Of a stretch of 64,000 bases of DNA, positions 1 to 11,334 are shown piece by piece. A program made the position numbers and the translations under genes. A model generated the notes under the pieces. That model did no database searches. It was not told the origin of the DNA and worked only from the letters and a program-made list of their open reading frames with translations. Numbering within the stretch: the stretch's first letter is position 1; every line of letters starts with the position of its first letter. Origin of the DNA: Rhizopus sp. PT2906 (taxonomy: Eukaryota; Mucoromycota; Mucoromycetes; Mucorales; Rhizopodaceae); NCBI GenBank assembly GCA_025529335.1, contig JAMYHX010000208.1, positions 1 to 64,000 of the forward strand, given 5' to 3'.

Positions 1-84
1 GAGAGCTTAGGTTTAGAATCATTGGGTCCTTGGATGAGTCGTGTACTATGTTTCACTAAATAAATGAGTTAGACACAATTTGAA

Positions 85-2282
85 TCATTTACTGTTTATC
101 TTACTTAGAGTCTCTGAGCCCCACTCTGCAAACAATTTGGCTTCGAGTTCGAGACCATGCGTGTCTTGCTCCTCACGTAATCGAGCGTCACTCGATATGA
201 TCTCTGCTATTCGACTTCGGTCAATCCACACAGGCGATTTTATCTCTTCGACGGACGGTAAAGGTTCGGTCAATTCGATCTCCATCGATGGCTTTTCGGC
301 CAAGCCTAAGGTCAGTTGTTCAAATTGACCAAGATACTCTACCAGTGGCTTGAGCTGATAGAATTCAGCTGTCTTGCCTAACCAAGCCAAGATCAAAGAC
401 TGAATGACCCACTGCTTTTGCAAGTCCTGCTCCTGGACCCATCCCTGAACCTTGAACAACAACGAAACGAGCATGATGGTAGCCTGCATACCAAACATTG
501 GATGAAGAATGCATGAAAATGCAAAAAAGAAGCGAATGTCTGTCAAGTTGAGATTAGGTAACTGTATCCAGTTGTACATTGCTTGCAATAGTCGATCCAA
601 AAAGACTGTACTCTTTTGGCTAGAGTTAGTTTGTATTTTCTGGTAGAGGCTCTTGCAAAATAAAAGTCGAGTCTGTGGATCTTTATCTTCTAAAAGGCCC
701 ATTCCGTTGTTGAACGAATCGAGTGGTAAAGAGGGAATAGTGTCTAGACAGAATAAGACAAGGCGTCGATATTCAAGGATGGGCAGATGATCAACACTAT
801 CTAGTGTGGTGTGCGGTTTGAGCTTAGACACTAAATAACCAGCCATGTCACTCAATTGATTGTCATAATAGGTGTGAGATGCTAGTCCCTCGATCGAATG
901 GATCAAGCCTTTCTGAACAATTGCACTTCGTTGCTTATCTTCCTCTGAGCTGTAACGAGCTGCCTTGACAAGCAGAGTAAATAATGAATTGAGTACTTCG
1001 AGCACAGAAACGCCTAAAAGTGGTGTGCTGGCGTTTAAAACAGCATCTATTATACACACAAGCGCAGTCTGCTTATCACTCATAATTTCCTCTGGATCCA
1101 GCTGCTGAAGAATCTCTGATAGGAAAAGTTGTCTATACTGTGACTAAATATATATATATATATATGTAAATAAGGATATATATGTTTACGAGTATGAGTT
1201 TTATACCTGTGTTGAATCAACCACTATCGTCATAATACTGACTGATAAATCTGAAGGCCACCATTTTTTGTGCCGATTCATGTAGTCAAACAATAGGCCT
1301 AGTGTAACTCTGACGTAGTGACCGGTTAATTTGTTGAAGAGTATGGTTAAAGTGTGTGTGGCGATCAGTTGGATGTAACTGTCACCGAGTTTGTTATTGT
1401 TTAATGCTGATTCTCGAATATCGATTGTGCCATCACTATATATAGTAAGTCAATTAAAACAATAGGCCATTGACCTAACCCTCTTACGTTGAATCTGTTG
1501 ATAGCTTGACTGTACTGGTCAAGACATCCATCAAAGGAGATAAAATGATACCCAATTGCTGTTTATAGTTGCTTGATACTAAAGCCTGTGAAGTAACTGC
1601 AGCCTGTATACCTCTCTGTCCGATATATTTCATCCTAAGCGGGAATATGAGTTACTGATAATGATGATGTATCGATTGTATTATTACTTTAGTTCAAAGG
1701 ATGTGTCATCATTCGAATAGTCGCAAAATGAAGAGAATTTTTTCAATAGAGCTTCATAATCTTGTGTGAAATTGACGTCAATTCCCAGCGTTGAGCCGTC
1801 GTTATAATTACAGAATACAATAAACTATAATTAATATCAGTCAGTGTATTTAGTCCAAATAAAGAACACTCTCGGTTACAGTTTCACAAGTGAGATCAAT
1901 GAGGTCTATGTCTCTTGTATCTAATAGCTTGCAAAAGACATTGACTAAGCATTTAGAAAATATATTCAAATCTCCATAGCAGGATTGAATCAATGCTTTC
2001 AAAATACGCAGGGATACTTGGTTATTTCTATATGTGTACACGTTTAGTCATCTTTTAATAATTTATCCATTTTGTTTACTCTTTTCTGCCTTTGCGTATG
2101 TCCTTATTCACTTTCTTTTGAATATAAGAGCCCACTTTGGATAGTTTGGCAGGCCTTGAATTTGCATAAAAAGTAAGGTAACTTAGTTCGGAAGAGCGTG
2201 GTGTGGTTCCGCCTTCTTTACCAGGATAACATTGCTCTATAAGGTTTACATGCTTACTAAGACATGGAGAACAAGTTGCCAT
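85..2282 (-). CDS. EFR3: EFR3-family plasma-membrane scaffold for PI 4-kinase
   Basis: EFR3 proteins are palmitoylated, helical-repeat scaffolds that hold the PI4-kinase complex (Stt4/Ypp1 in yeast) at the plasma membrane. The first exon starts at the ATG at 2280-2282 and encodes MATCSPCLSKHVNL, with two early cysteines suited to lipidation, then LSYLTFYANSRPAKLSKVG, the conserved first-helix block of the family. The next exon (about 1850-2041) carries VSLRILKALIQSCYGD, also typical of EFR3. The 332-residue last exon (85-1083) contains IHSIEGLASHTYYDNQL and ends in an acidic tail with a TGA at 85-87. Likely introns with GT/AG ends lie near 1144-1206 (AT-microsatellite inside), 1435-1492 and 1634-1690, plus others I did not place exactly. 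Assignment rests on the conserved N-terminal blocks and overall length; exon edges are inferred. Confidence 0.8.
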
Positions 2283-3134
2283 GGTTATTATAATAAAAAA
2301 GGAATGGAAAAGAGAAAGAGTGAAAAAAAAGTGACAAAAAGAGTGACTATACTGTAATTTTTAAAAAAGAAATGTCTCTGTTCGTCGAGAAAAGGATGGT
2401 TTTTAAAAGCGCAAAAAAAAATATATATATTAAAACTCAGGCTGGACATTCTTCGTGTTGTGTGGCAGCTTTGATGAGGCTGTGGTGAGAAAGAAGTGCT
2501 CTTCCAAGAAATAATTGATTTTTTAATTTCTAATATGATGGATAATACATTTATCCATCATCCGACAATTGGCTCTCCTTTCTTTTATATGATTGACTAT
2601 GCATTGAAAATCTTGACCATCTATTCTTCCAATCGGAGTGTTACTATTTGTAAGAAATAGGGAATTTGAGTTGTAGCTCCTTATTTTGCATAAAAAGTAG
2701 CAATTGCCCATTAATTACAAAGTTATCATAAACAATGGATGAGTGTTATAAAGTCTAATAGTGCATATAAAACAATAAAGCAAGCAAAGTATTTATCATG
2801 TTACGCATTGAAAGCTAACCTCCCTGTCTTCATATATCAGAGCTTTTATGGGCACAATGCATCAAATGCTGTCATTGTGTCCGTCTCCCAAAGCTTGCGT
2901 TCCTTGTCTTCTTCATTTTTGCTCCATTGATGTTTCTATGGCCAAACTACAGTGATGCGTTTTTTATTGAGTTAACCATCTCAACTATTGTAAATCATGA
3001 GTAAATTTAATTTTGATAAATAAATTAAGGAGGCAATTGTTGTCGAAAGACGCTTTATTCTCAAAAATAAACTCTGAAAGAAGGAGGAAAATTTACGGCA
3101 TGAATTAAAGAATCTTATGGAGACAATTTGGTGT
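2283..3134. other. Intergenic, no gene supported
   Basis: This stretch holds A/T runs, the EFR3 upstream region and only short reading frames of up to about 63 codons on either strand, none with a recognisable domain. It may contain old mobile-element debris, but nothing I can name. Confidence 0.5.
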
Positions 3135-3642
3135 TTACGGGTTATATGTTGCTGTAGCTTGTTGATCTTTTTCGCAGTTTAAAGATAGGTTCAATAAGAA
3201 TCTGTTGTGTAAGCATGCCGGAGGTAGATCAGTAGCAGATGGTGCTACTGTCCTTTGAACTTCTTGCCTAGATATCTTCAAGTATTGTTGAACATATTCT
3301 AACTGGCTCACTGTGTTAGTTTTACCGCCTCTGTCAACAAGGTACTAGGAAAAAATACGGTGGTTTTAACTCAAGTTCGGCATTAAACTGTCATTGCACT
3401 CTTCAAAAGGAGTCATCTCAACGGCAATTGTTATTATAGTACTGTGTCTATTCTTACACCTAGTGTTCTGGGCCATATCTTTATAAGCTGCATCCCGACT
3501 ATAAAATATGATACATGTTGAAGGTAAGCGCTGATGGATACATTGCATTCAGGAGATAAGAAAGAAAAGACAAGCGCTAAGCTGATGATGTGAGTATACC
3601 TCTGCATTCCATAAAAGAAACTTCTTGGAAAGGATCAGTCAT
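3135..3642 (-). CDS. Small unrecognised intron-containing gene
   Basis: On the minus strand an ATG at 3640-3642 opens MTDPFQEVSFMECR and then meets a good donor (GGTATAC). A middle segment encodes MTPFEECNDSLMPNLS. The last segment runs through GGKTNTVSQLEYVQQYLK and APSATDLPPACLHNRFLL to a TAA at 3135-3137. Together these give a small soluble protein of roughly 110-130 residues in three or four exons. The frames of the middle exon can be joined in more than one way, and one proposed intron would be only about 41 bases, so the model is tentative. I do not recognise the family. The protein-like last 60 residues and flanking splice signals argue for a real gene; a recently broken gene is the alternative. 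Confidence 0.45.
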
Positions 3643-3884
3643 TTTGGCTTTTCTACCAACAGTAGCCCTTCAACAAGTGAAAGGTATATTTTGTTAAAAA
3701 AAAAAGAAACCATATAGTAGTATAGCTTAAGAAACGTGATGTATATTAAAAACATCACTCCAAGTAATTGCTGAATATAAAGAATATACACAGCTATTCA
3801 ACACGTCTATTCATGGTACATTTGAACTTTATTATTACAAGAGTGCAATATATAATTATATACAAAAGGAAAAGGAACTGTTAC

Positions 3885-4166
3885 TTATTCCATGGGATTC
3901 GTTTTACCGTCTTGGGGTCTCTTTTCGCAATCTTGACCATGACGATGATCTCTATGAAATGTTTCTTTTACATTTTCTTTAATGTCATGAAGTGTATTTT
4001 TGATATCTTGCATCACATGATTTCCACCGGTAGTGTGTCCAGGAGGAGGAGACTGAGTACGTTTACCATGTTCAGCAGCAGTAATAGGATCAACATTTGT
4101 GGCTGCATATGAAGTTTCTGAGGGATTAATAGTGTCAGGCACAGCTACTGTATTTGTTGCATTCAT
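3885..4166 (-). CDS. Small hydrophilic acidic/basic protein, unknown function
   Basis: A single-exon frame of 93 residues starts at the ATG at 4164-4166; the frame stays open upstream only through a poly-lysine A-tract, so this internal Met is the better start. The product is low complexity and charged: an N-terminal Thr/Ser/Ala stretch (MNATNTVAVPDTINPSETS), then a Pro/Gly/His segment, then an amphipathic run IKNTLHDIKENVKETFHRD and a charged C-terminus. No membrane segment or signal peptide is visible. The amphipathic KENVKE-type run recalls LEA/stress-type disordered proteins, but that is only a resemblance. A long T-rich tract (4172-4190) sits just upstream, as in other leaders in this window. 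Confidence 0.55.
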   Translation of the reverse strand: MNATNTVAVPDTINPSETSYAATNVDPITAAEHGKRTQSPPPGHTTGGNHVMQDIKNTLHDIKENVKETFHRDHRHGQDCEKRPQDGKTNPME

Positions 4167-4606
4167 CTTTTTATTTTTTTTTTTTTTTTTCTTATTTTGC
4201 TGTAAAAAGAGGGTTAGTTTATATACATTTTTTTTTTGTTTCCAAATTGAATGATATGATATCATAGAATTCTATTTTAAATATATATGATATCATAATT
4301 ACCATTTTAGGTAATGCTTCATGATTAGATAAAGAGCAAATGAGTGTGATAAACAAGACACTGTATGTCTGTCAAAACATCCATATGTGTTTAGGAAAAT
4401 GATAATTTCAGACAACAAAGAATAAAATAACCAAAAGAATGAGATATAAAGAAATGATTAGTAAAAGCAGTTACATGTTTTTATAAGCGTTGACCACATT
4501 ATACAAGTCTCAAAACTATCAAGCTCATTTTATGTATGAAATGTTGTCTTTCAAAATGTAATTGCTGATCGATGTGTGAATAATGTCTGAATACGGCATA
4601 ATTTAT
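4167..4606. other. Intergenic, no gene supported
   Basis: AT-rich spacer between the small hydrophilic protein and the 3' end of VMA12. It contains T and A homopolymer tracts and no open frame of note. It presumably holds the promoter of the hydrophilic gene and the VMA12 3' region. Confidence 0.5.
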
Positions 4607-5382
4607 TTATAAAGTAGTGATCCTATACTTCTTCTTTTTCTTTCTTTTATCCACTTTTGTTGTGTCAAATGCATATTTTGTATATAATATTCCTTCAACA
4701 ATACCAATCACCGCTGCACCTGATAATCCTATTAATATTTGCTAGACAAAAAAGATATTTAGTCATCAAGGGCATGAAAATAAAAAGTATTTACCAAGCC
4801 ATAATCATTGACCATTGATTGAGCGGCTTTATAACAAGCAGCAAAGACAGCAGCCATAGAAAAGAGAATGTTACATATTGAAATGATATGAGTCCTGATC
4901 TCTTTGATATCATCAGGCCGGATACCCAAATTGAATTTCTCATCCTTTGATGTTATAGCAGATTCAACCATTTGAGCATATTCTCTCTCTTTTTGTTCTT
5001 GTCGTAGTTTTTCCATGTATGCTTCAAACTCAGGATTCTTCTTGGAGGGTTAGTTAAAAGATGCAATGTGTCATCTTTTACCTTTGTTTTGACAGGTTTA
5101 GGCTTGATATAAACCCCACTTCCTTTCATAAGTTCATGTAAATAGACGTCTGGACTGTATTTAGTTTTAAGACACACACACACTCTCCCTTTCGTTGTTT
5201 TATTTACCAGTTAATTTCGGTAGCTGTTTAAGCAAATCAAGTGAAATGGGATGTTCTTTAGAATCCTCTAATTCAACATTTATAATGTCTTTTGCTTCCT
5301 TTTTGTATTTTTCTGGAAAACTGGAGTTACTCAGAGCTGATTTTACACATGCCTGAATCCTTTCTGTCAAGATTAGCTCCAT
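4607..5382 (-). CDS. VMA12: Vma12/TMEM199-like V-ATPase assembly factor
   Basis: Vma12 is an ER membrane protein that, with Vma21 and Vma22, assembles the V0 sector of the vacuolar ATPase. Exon 1 (5200-5382) gives a soluble N-terminus starting MELILTERIQACVKSALS. Exon 2 encodes DVYLHELMKGSGVYIKPKP; exon 3 holds the family signature YMEKLRQEQKEREYAQMV and a first membrane helix IISICNILFSMAAVFAACY. The last exon supplies the second helix LIGLSGAAVIGIVEGILY and a lysine-rich cytosolic tail (KRKKKKKYR) ending at TAA 4607-4609. Two C-terminal helices and a basic tail fit the family. Introns of about 45-60 bases have GT/AG ends; the acceptor for exon 2 fits best at the CCAG preceding ACGTCTAT. Confidence 0.82.
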
Positions 5383-5443
5383 TAGATAAAAAAAGAATGA
5401 TTTTGAACATCAGCAACAAAAAGTGTTTTATTGAAAATATGAA

Positions 5444-7656
5444 TTAAATAGGCAAGGTTTCCTTCTTCAACCACTCCATTGCTAGCTCATCGTGAGCCAC
5501 AAGGGGGCTTAATTTAGCTAAGCATTCTTGGTGGTAGTCATTTACCCACTTTCTTTCTGAAGGAGATAACAAATCAACATCAATCAGGTTACGCCCAATA
5601 GGCACAATGGTGACGTGTTCAAAACCAAGGTATCCACGGCCGCCAAAGTTATTAGGTGTCTCAACATCCTTGACAATGATCACATTTTCAATACGGATAC
5701 CAAACTTGCCATCTTCATAATAACCAGGTTCATCTGTCACTGTCATACCAGCAGCAAGAGGTGTATCATTGTAAGCAATACGAATGCCAATACCATGAGG
5801 GCCCTCGTGAACATTCAAGAATGAGCCAACGCCGTGTCCGGTGCCGTGTAAGAAGTTCAAACCATCCTGCCAAAGGAACTGACGAGCAAAAGGATCTAAT
5901 AGGTATCCGGTTGTGCCCTTGGGGAATACGGCCTGATCAATGGCAATATGTCCCTGAAGAACACGGGTGAAGCATCGCTTCTCGTAATCGGTTGGTACAC
6001 CAAAGTGATATGTACGAGTGACATCGGTTGTGCCATCAAGGTATTGTCCACCAGAGTCACAAAGATAGATCAAGTTTGGATCAATCACTTTGCAGGTCTC
6101 CTTCTCTGGCTTGTAATGAATGATGGCACCGTTGGGACCAGTAGAGGAAATGGTATCGAATGATAAACCCACGTAATGCTCTTGAACAGCACGGAATTGC
6201 TCTAAGCGATCCGCGGCTTCGACTTCATCAATACGCTCCCCAGCATGAAGCTTTTGTTCAAGCCAAGCAAAATATTGTACAAGAGCAGCACCATCACGAA
6301 GATGACATGCACGCATACCGTCTAATTCTTCCTTTGTCTTGATAGCCTTGGCATCCGTAATGAACGATCTTTTTTCAATCACGTTTTCCTATCATTTAAT
6401 CAGTACCAAATTTCGATCATTCATCCTTTGCTTACTTCGCCAACAGCTACTTCAACGGCTAAACTTGTCTTGTTGTTTACTAATAGCTTTTTTTCACCCA
6501 ACTTTGGCTTCAGCTGAGCAAGATTATCGAAAAACTTGGAATAAGGCTCAACTGTGACCTGTGCTGCATTCAAGTGTTCCTTGACATCATCTGTTAATTT
6601 GTCAAGATCAATATATAGAATGGCTTCATGCTCGGTGATAATCGAATATGAGAAAAAGACAGGGTTACATTTAATGTCTGACCCTCTCAAGTTGTACAAC
6701 CAAGCAATTTCATCCAAGGCCGATACAACGGTGCCGTATGCGTTCTGATCCACGATATGGTCACGTAATTCTTTGAGCTTGTCCTGAACAGATTTACCTT
6801 TGTAGTGTTACATTCCATATAAAGAAATACTTGACCCTTTTGTTTACCTGCATACTTGACTGGTTGCACAAACACCTTATTCTTTGGAGCTTCGGGTCTT
6901 TCGTTACCCCAAACGACATCAACCAAGTTTTCTTGGATAGGAACAAGAGTAGAACCAGTGGGTTCTAACTGAGCAGAGATTTGGTGAGCATCAGCTATGT
7001 ATAAACACATTAAAGAATAAGTCTAAATCATCAAATAAGGAAAGGGCATAAAACTATTTACCTCCACTTATAAGTGTGGGATCAAGTCCAATGCGTGAAC
7101 CGGCACTGATATTCTATACAAATGGAATTCATTATGTTCCACTTTTGCAATCAATCACCCTCTTTTATTTACTTACCTTTACTAAATATTCTTGCCAAGT
7201 CGGTACACCAGGGAGACCTTGTTTCATTAAGGTCCAATTGTCATCCAACTGTTGAGATGCTTGCAAGAAATATCTACCATCAGTAAATAACGAGGCGTTT
7301 GTCATAGTAACAATAGCGAATCCTAATGGATGATAAGTGGCCAGACATCAATGCCCCCGTTTTTATTATATACCAGCAGAACCAGTAAAACCACTAATCC
7401 AATGACGACGTTGGTCACATTCAGCTATATATTCGCTCTATTTATTACCATTAATCATCAGTATCGTGTGATTTCACTGCGTAAGTACCTGGTGTGCATC
7501 TTCCGAAGGCACGAGGCTATAGAAAAAAGAGAGAGAGACACGTCGTTTAGCATGAATAGAAAAATGTTTATGCGACTTCTCTTACAAGACATCAATTCCA
7601 TATGTTTTCATTTGCTCACGAAGACGAGTGAGACGATCGGTTGTGTTGGTTACCAT
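5444..7656 (-). CDS. Cytosolic Xaa-Pro aminopeptidase (aminopeptidase P, M24B)
   Basis: Aminopeptidase P removes N-terminal residues that precede proline, using a two-metal pita-bread fold. The start is the ATG at 7654-7656 (MVTNTTDRLTRLREQMKTYG). Several short exons cover the two creatinase-like N-terminal domains, and the catalytic domain fills the large last exon (5444-6382). The metal ligands are visible in order: Asp in LCDSGGQYLDG, Asp in TTDVTRTYHFG, His in HGTGHGVGSFLNVHEGP, Glu in DEPGYYEDGKFG and Glu in GIRIENVIIV. The C-terminal extension after the last ligand (WVNDYHQECLAKLSPLV) is typical of the three-domain eukaryotic cytosolic form (XPNPEP1-like). No signal peptide is seen. The gene diverges from SDS3 across 224 bases. 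Confidence 0.9.
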
Positions 7657-7880
7657 TTTAGCTCTTTTCTTTTTTGTTACCCTTGAAGAAATAAAACAAA
7701 AAAAAAAAGAGAAAAAAAAACAAGTTCAATTGAAAGACGAACCGATAATTGAAGCGGAGTCGTTTGAGCTTAAAATGTTGAATGACCGATCGAAAAAACC
7801 AAACAATTTTCCTTCTTTCCTCTTTTTCATACATACACACACACACATATATATATATATATATTATACAATATAGTATC
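7657..7880. promoter_or_regulatory. Shared divergent promoter, aminopeptidase P / SDS3
   Basis: The 224 bases between two divergent start codons contain A-rich tracts on the aminopeptidase side and a (CA)n(TA)n microsatellite at about 7834-7864, only some 16 bases before the SDS3 ATG. A bidirectional promoter is inferred from spacing; no specific factor site is claimed. Confidence 0.5.
7834..7864. repeat. (CA)n(TA)n compound microsatellite
   Basis: Alternating CA then TA dinucleotides lie directly in the SDS3 5' leader. A very similar compound tract occurs at 18119-18142 upstream of the SP-RING gene. Confidence 0.85.
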
Positions 7881-9047
7881 ATGTCGACCAATAGCACTAA
7901 TAGTAGAACAGAAGAACATAATTTAGGAGAGGATAGAATACAGCCAAGAAGATCTAGTCGAGCAACTCGTTCAGTTTCACCGTCATCTACAACGATGGAA
8001 GGAGGAGTATCTGAAGAAGAATCTAACAATACGCGATCACACTCTGTAGAATCAAGTGAATATGAGACAGCAGAATCTAAAAAGAGGAAAAGAAAGGCAG
8101 CAAGTAAATCAAGTAATAAGAGACAAGCCAATGCAAAGCTTGAATCTTTTAAACAAGACGAAAACGAACGTGAGCTTAGAAATTCATCTCAGAGAGTATC
8201 CAAGGAGGCAAAAGAAGCAAGGAAGGCAGAAAGGGAAAATACGATTAAAGAAAAGTACGAATAGGAAGTACGCAAATAAAAGGAGATTAACATTAGCGTG
8301 TAGGTTGAGTGAGTTGGATAAAATAGAAAAGGCAGTCAGAGATGGATCGCATGCAGAATATCACAAGTTACTTGCCAAGATTGAAGATAAACGTAATAAA
8401 ATGTTGATTGTTGCCAAGATGCGTAGATCCTTAGCAGAGGGAGTTGTATATAATCTGTTCAACTCTCAAAGAGAATGCGCTTATTCACAATATTATGTAA
8501 ATATTCTCCTTTTTACTTGAATGTGCTAATCCCCTTTATACATTCGTTCTTTAGTGGGATAAATTGACACTACGACGAGTAATGATAGAGAATGTACAGC
8601 GCAAGATTAGCAAATTAGAACAAGAGTATTATACAAGTCATCAAAGTAAGTAAACCTATCTTTTAATAATAATAATAATAATAAATTAAATGTATAATAG
8701 GTTATTCAGATGATGATCGTTTGGCTGATTGGATGCCACCTGAAAGACCTTCGACCATAAGTTCTCTCACACTGGGCTTAACAGAACAAGAAATTGATCG
8801 TGACCTTGTCTTGGCAGCTCGAGATCCCCGTCAAGCATACTCACCAACATCTCCTTCCATCGATATGCTGGCATCGCTGGCCGATAAGCAATATCAAAAA
8901 GACTTTAAGAAAGATGCTACTGGTAAACCATCTACATTGCCTCCATTGCCCTCATTGAATCCCATGCATTTGAATAACCTTGGTGGTAGTAACTGTAGCA
9001 GCAGCAGTAGCAGCAGCAGTAGTAATAGCAACACAAATGTTAAATAA
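7881..9047 (+). CDS. SDS3: Sds3-like subunit of the Sin3-Rpd3 histone deacetylase complex
   Basis: Sds3-family proteins bind Sin3 and keep the Rpd3 deacetylase complex intact in the nucleus. The start MSTNSTNSRTEEHNL is followed by a Ser/Arg-rich region and a basic KKRKRKAASK segment that could be a nuclear signal. An intron (GTACGA...GTGTAG, about 49 bases, ending near 8305) joins IKEK to LSELDKIEKAVRDGSHAEYH, the family hallmark (charged coiled coil plus a GTHPEY-like motif). It continues through LLAKIEDKRNKMLIVAKMRR. Two further introns (near 8496-8552 and 8648-8701) precede a last exon with DRLADWMPPERP and a serine homopolymer encoded by AGC/AGT repeats. The C-terminus is disordered. The coiled-coil signature makes the call fairly firm; it could equally be the Dep1/BRMS1-type paralogue. 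Confidence 0.78.
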
Positions 9048-9213
9048 AGTAATTTGTTTACATGACAATAGTACTTGTATCACCGTGCCACATACTCCTC
9101 TCTCTTTGCTTGCTTAGCAACAAAACGAGGATATAAAACGAAAAAGAAAAAGGAAAAGGAAAAAGAAAAAAGATATATTCCCTTGCTTTTATTGTTATTC
9201 AATAGAGACACTC

Positions 9214-10005
9214 TTAAGAGCTACGTTGAGCCTTTTCGAGGACAGTTTCATAAGCGACCTATTTTAAAAATAAAATTCAGCCAAGCAATATATAAAAAAA
9301 AGGTTTTTTGATGTTACCTCAGAAGGATCAGTTCCTTGAATTTCAACAGCAACACCTTGGAGTTGTCTACGGAGAGAGTCCTTGCTAGAGGCATACAACA
9401 TCTTATCACGGATTCTGGAATTATCGGGATTCCTAAATGATTGGTTTAGTCAAAAAACACGCGAGAAATAAAATACAAATAAAACTTACCAAGAGAAGAA
9501 AGTAATCTTGTTTCTTTGACCTTCGTCAGGCTTAACATAGTCAAAATCGTAGATAGCATAACGAGGCTCGTTCTCAGGGAGATCATCCAAAAAGTTATCA
9601 TAAGTGCCACTTTCGACAGCCTTTTCAACGACGATTTGTTTATTATCATCTATTCTTATTGTTAGTACATACTAAATATTTTTGTGTGTGAGGAACAACT
9701 TTACCAGACAACTTATAGATGATGTACTTGAAGGACTTACGAAGCTTGAGTTCGTTGAACTTTACAATACATTCGTTATCAGTAGAGACACCAGAGGACT
9801 ATACAGTGGATGAAATTTTAGTCCTGTTTCCATTGCTTCATCTGACACGCAACAGCCATTTCGTCACGTCCCCCCTTTTTCTTTTAATTCTCTTTTAGCT
9901 TTCACATAAGGGGAAAAGCTTTCCAGAAAAGAAAAAAAATACTTCAATACAGAGAGACAAAGGGAGAGCGTGACTGAGGGACAGTTTAAAGTAGCCTCTT
10001 ACCAT
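9214..10005 (-). CDS. COF1: Cofilin / actin-depolymerizing factor
   Basis: Cofilin binds and severs actin filaments. The first coding exon is just the ATG (10003-10005), directly followed by a GTAAGA donor and an intron of about 200 bases. Exon 2 opens with SSGVSTDNECIVKFNELK, including the Ser next to the initiator Met that is regulated by phosphorylation in animals. Further exons give KSFKYIIYKLSD, then LDDLPENEPRYAIYDFDYV and QRNKITFFSWNPDNSRIRDK, then MLYASSKDSLRRQLQGVAVE (the G/F-actin-binding long helix). The last exon ends AYETVLEKAQRSS with TAA at 9214-9216. The length of about 140 residues is normal. Convergent with SDS3. Confidence 0.93.
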
Positions 10006-10186
10006 AGTATTTGTATATGAAATGAAATAAAAAGGCTAAAAAAAAGGCGGGTCTGATATGTAAAAAAGCTGTCGGATGATGAAAATTTAAACCAGCCAAC
10101 ATTCAAAAAAACACGTCATTCATAACTCACGTGATATCTTCCATCAAAGCGACAGTTTTTCTTGTCTGCACCTTTTTTTAAATCGC
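10006..10186. promoter_or_regulatory. Divergent promoter, cofilin / zinc-knuckle gene
   Basis: Only 181 bases separate the two start codons. The stretch is AT-rich and includes a TCACGTGA palindrome near 10128-10135, a possible E-box/bHLH-type site. Function is inferred from position. Confidence 0.4.
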
Positions 10187-11334
10187 ATGTGGCGAACGGG
10201 TCCAAGGTATATCCTTTTGTGACGCATTAAAAGTTGAGAAAAAAGGACTGATCCATTTTTAGATATCAAGGATTAGGCAGTCAGCCTTCGTCAGCATCAG
10301 TACAATGTCAGAAATGTTTGGAACGTGGTCATTGGGTAAAATTAAAGACTGATCATCTGATCCATGTTGTTAATACATTCATGACCTAGACATATCAATG
10401 TAAAAAGGATAGAAGCTACAGAAGTAGGCCAAGCCGTACTCAGCAATTAAAGAAACCACTCAAGTTATACCAGCCTGAACTTCCAAAAGAACTTCAAGAC
10501 AAAAAAGGATTAGCAGACAAAATACTTAAGAAAAAGAAGAAGGAGCGAAGGAGAAGAGGGTAATGAAAGGACTCTATTTGGGTGATTGAACCATAATTGA
10601 ACATTTAATTGTATAGATCGTATTCTAGTTCATCAGAAAGTAGCAGCGATAGCAGTAGTGAGAGTGATTCTGGTAGTGAAAGTGACAGCGGAAGCAGTAC
10701 AGTAAGCACTTCGTCATCTTATTCAAGTAGTAGCAGCAGTCGTAGTAGAAGCTCAAGTTCTGGTAGTGAAAGTGACAGTGGAAGCAGTACAGTAAGCACT
10801 TCCTCATCTTATTCAAGTGGTAGCAGCAGTCGTAGTAGAAGCTCAAGTTCTGATAGTCGAAGTAGTCTCAGCTCATCGAGCAGTGCCAGTAGAAGCCCTT
10901 CAAGGAACAGAAGAAGGAGAAGAAGCTCTAGTCCATATCCTCAACGACGCAGAAGAAGTGTAAGCAGAAGCCCTAGTAGTGCGTCTAGAAATAGTAGCAG
11001 AAGCACAAGTAGTAACAGTCGTGGCCGCAGTATTGGTCGTGGTAGAAGTGTCGATCGTCGCAGGCTCCGTAGCCATAGTCGTGATCGAAGCCTCAGTAGT
11101 GAAAGAAGTCTTGTAAGAGATACAGGTATAAGAAGGCGCAATATGGATAGGAGCGTTAGTAGAAGCCCAAGAAAGCGCTCATATGAAAGAAGCTTAAGTA
11201 AAAGGGGCAGATCAAAGCGATCAAGAAGCTCTAGTACTAGCCCAGAAAGAAGTTATAAAAGAGATATAAGCCGTAGTTCATATAACAGCAGATCCAGAAG
11301 TAATAGTAGAAGTAGAAGATACTCACGTAGATAA
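10187..11334 (+). CDS. ZCCHC10-like zinc knuckle protein with long RS domain
   Basis: Exon 1 (MWRTGPR, ATG 10187) joins YQGLGSQPSSASVQCQKCLE, then RGHW, then TYQCKKDRSYRSRPSRTQQL. This gives a CCHC knuckle (C-x2-C-x4-H-x4-C) followed by the SRPSRTxxLKK block diagnostic of ZCCHC10. A lysine-rich stretch (KKKKKERRRRG) leads into a last exon of 241 codons, almost entirely Ser/Arg, from 10618 to the TAA at 11332-11334. RS domains of this kind are typical of splicing-associated nuclear proteins, so an RNA-processing role is inferred. The animal ZCCHC10 has a much shorter Ser-rich tail; the extended RS region here is partly built by a 90-base tandem duplication. Three introns were placed with GT/AG ends. 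Confidence 0.8.
10672..10851 (+). repeat. 90-base tandem duplication in RS domain
   Basis: Two adjacent 90-base units (10672-10761 and 10762-10851) each encode a 30-residue block beginning GSESDSGSSTVSTSSSYSS. They differ by only a few bases, so the duplication looks recent and in frame. Confidence 0.9.

Noticed and set aside
10625..11141. Two minus-strand frames rich in Tyr/His/Cys and Leu/Arg
   Set aside because: Antisense of the Ser/Arg repeat of the zinc-knuckle gene; no independent support.
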